Below, one piece after another: positions 5,912 to 6,864 of a stretch of DNA of 6,864 nt. Position numbers and translations under genes: made by a program. How positions within the stretch are numbered: the first letter of the stretch is position 1; each line of letters starts with the position of its first letter. This DNA comes from Pseudomonadota bacterium. Lineage in GTDB: Bacteria; Desulfobacterota; BSN033; G020346125. Location of the stretch: assembly GCA_030673585.1 (NCBI GenBank), contig DAOVIU010000056.1, positions 1-6,864 on the forward strand, read 5' to 3'. The notes below the pieces were generated by a model. It saw only the letters and a program-made list of their open reading frames with translations, searched no databases and was not told the DNA's origin.

Positions 5912-6195
5912 AATGAGAAGAAATCTTTTTCATCACTCGGCCTTGAAAACATCTGATAACGGGCTCGAGAAATTCTGGATCGAACTTCCCAAGAATCTTC
6001 AAAGGATATTCAGACAACTAATCACCTTCACCTTCCTCGGGGCAGGCGAAGATACCTTCTTCCTCTGCCAATCTCCTTTCATTATTACGGTATTATGAAA
6101 GGGGGCCAAATGGTAACATAGGGAAACCATTCGGGACTTTTCCTCCCCTGTTCCGCCCTTGCTTTATGAAACCGCCTTATTTTAAGATAACAGCT
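5912..6195 (+). other. Intergenic leader upstream of the spermidine-synthase-like gene
   Basis: The frame 5874-6098 overlaps the end of the thioredoxin gene, has no ribosome site and no recognisable protein, so it was not called. GGCAG (6041-6045) and CTGCC (6065-6069), with inner GAAG/CTTC, could form an imperfect hairpin without a T-run. From 6093 onward the sequence is the intact partner of the duplicated block at 4558-4690, so part of this leader is kept in two places. Confidence 0.5.
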
Positions 6196-6245
6196 ATGAA
6201 AGGACGGATCTCCTTTGCCCTCTTCCTCGTCGGCTTTGCGGCCCT
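6093..6245 (+). repeat. Intact partner of the duplicated gene-start block
   Basis: This direct repeat of the decayed block at 4558-4690 spans the leader and about the first 16 codons of the gene at 6196. The best conserved parts are 6093-6122 (24 of 30 bases), AACCATTCGGGACTTTT (from 6125; compare GACCAATTGGGCCCTTT at 4589), 6181-6201, and 6211-6242 (25 of 32). This copy has about 30 extra bases between the second and third blocks. The two copies flank the selenoprotein and TlpA-like genes. Confidence 0.7.
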
Positions 6246-6864
6246 TGTGGGCCAGATCATCCTTATCAGGGAACTGTTGGTCATCTTCTATGGCAATGAG
6301 CTGTCCACGGCCATCATTTTGGCCAGTTGGCTCATTTGGACCTCCCTCGGCAGCGCAACCCTGGGAAGGATAGCCGACGCCATTGCCAATAAACGTAGGG
6401 TTTTTGGACTGGTCCAACTCGTGCTTGCCTTTCTCCTCCCGTCATCCATCGTCGCGGTTCGATTATCCAGGATTCTCTGGAATATCCCCGTGGGGGAGGT
6501 GGTCGACCTCGCGACCATGATGGGTATCTCCTTTGCCATCCTGGCCCCCTTCTGTTTTCTCTCGGGATTTCTCTTCGCCCTGGGCTGCAGCCTCCACAAC
6601 GAGGCGACTGGCGGAAGGGGGAAATCCGTCGGAATCGTCTACTTACTGGAGGCCATTGGCTCAGGGGCAGGCGGCGTCGCTTTTACCGTAGTATTCGTCC
6701 ACTTTTTCAATCACCTCCAAACGTCCTTCGCCATATCGGCCCTGCTGATTCTTTCCTCGATTTTTCTCTCGTTGAAGAGGGGGCGACCGTCGGTGTGGGT
6801 TTCGGGTTCGGCTGTCATTTTGCTCTTTATTATGCTGCTCGCCATCCATGGCGAGAAATGGGAG
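6196..6864 (+). CDS. Membrane spermidine-synthase-like protein (C-terminus beyond window)
   Basis: 223 residues are visible to the window end. About seven hydrophobic segments appear: roughly 5-24, 38-56, 69-90, 108-131, 146-170, 176-193 and 200-217. The sequence GQIILIRELLVIFYGNELS (19-37), SWLIWTSLGSATLGR (44-58) and YLLEAIGSGAGG (149-160) is typical of the integral-membrane N-terminal part of large spermidine-synthase-like proteins. In these, a Rossmann-fold aminopropyltransferase-like domain usually follows; here that would lie outside the window, so catalytic capacity cannot be judged. ATG 6196 has no clear ribosome site. ATG 6166 in the same frame would add ten residues (MKPPYFKITA) and also lacks one. 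The start at 6196 is favoured because it gives the normal short N-terminus before the first helix, and because similarity to the decayed copy at 4636 includes this ATG. Confidence 0.85.
   Translation, partial: MKGRISFALFLVGFAALVGQIILIRELLVIFYGNELSTAIILASWLIWTSLGSATLGRIADAIANKRRVFGLVQLVLAFLLPSSIVAVRLSRILWNIPVGEVVDLATMMGISFAILAPFCFLSGFLFALGCSLHNEATGGRGKSVGIVYLLEAIGSGAGGVAFTVVFVHFFNHLQTSFAISALLILSSIFLSLKRGRPSVWVSGSAVILLFIMLLAIHGEKWE

Noticed and set aside
6041..6069. Terminator after the thioredoxin gene
   Set aside because: The hairpin is interrupted by an uneven internal loop and lacks a following T-run.
5874..6098. Plus-strand ORF of 74 codons overlapping the end of the thioredoxin gene
   Set aside because: No ribosome site; its end lies in the duplicated leader block, and the protein resembles nothing I know.

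Overview
The window reads as a chromosomal segment of a Gram-negative, probably anaerobic bacterium of the broad deltaproteobacterial/Desulfobacterota type. The grounds for that are indirect: a GEMM-I (cyclic di-GMP) riboswitch, an apparent selenocysteine codon in a small thiol-redox protein, a membrane spermidine-synthase-like protein, and very large secreted NHL/Rhs-like proteins. No taxonomic marker gene is present, so this is inference.

Left half, minus strand. Positions 4058-2502 encode a secreted protein of about 518 residues resembling the Vps62/DUF946 family. In front of its start lie six C-rich direct repeats (4081-4200), spaced 21-22 bp. Downstream, the 235-bp gap before the next gene holds a c-di-GMP-I riboswitch aptamer (about 2407-2316). 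Its 3' side is also the left arm of a strong Rho-independent terminator (2332-2291). This leader controls a very large surface protein (2267 to beyond position 1). That protein has a hydrophobic N-terminus, a carboxypeptidase-regulatory-like domain, a ZU5-like segment, an Rhs-type module and at least four 56-residue NHL repeats; it runs off the window.

Middle, 4201-4741, is non-coding. It contains short direct repeats and, at 4558-4690, a decayed copy of the upstream region and first codons of the gene that starts at 6196.

Right half, plus strand. Gene 4742-5224 is a membrane-anchored PCYCGC-motif protein interrupted by an in-frame TGA (5120-5122). The reading frame continues past the TGA into the conserved family C-terminus. 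The TGA stands where the family has the first Cys of its HGxxCxxC motif, and a SECIS-like hairpin follows immediately, so the gene is best read as a 160-residue selenoprotein with a UxxC motif. Next is a TlpA/ResA-type thioredoxin (5324-5911), a plausible redox partner. Last is the N-terminal membrane part of a spermidine-synthase-like protein (6196 to beyond the window end). The selenoprotein/TlpA pair is therefore flanked by a degenerate direct duplication (4558-4690 and 6093-6245).

The most interesting items are the probable selenoprotein, the riboswitch-terminator switch in front of the giant surface protein, the helically spaced G-rich repeat array, and the duplicated gene-start region.
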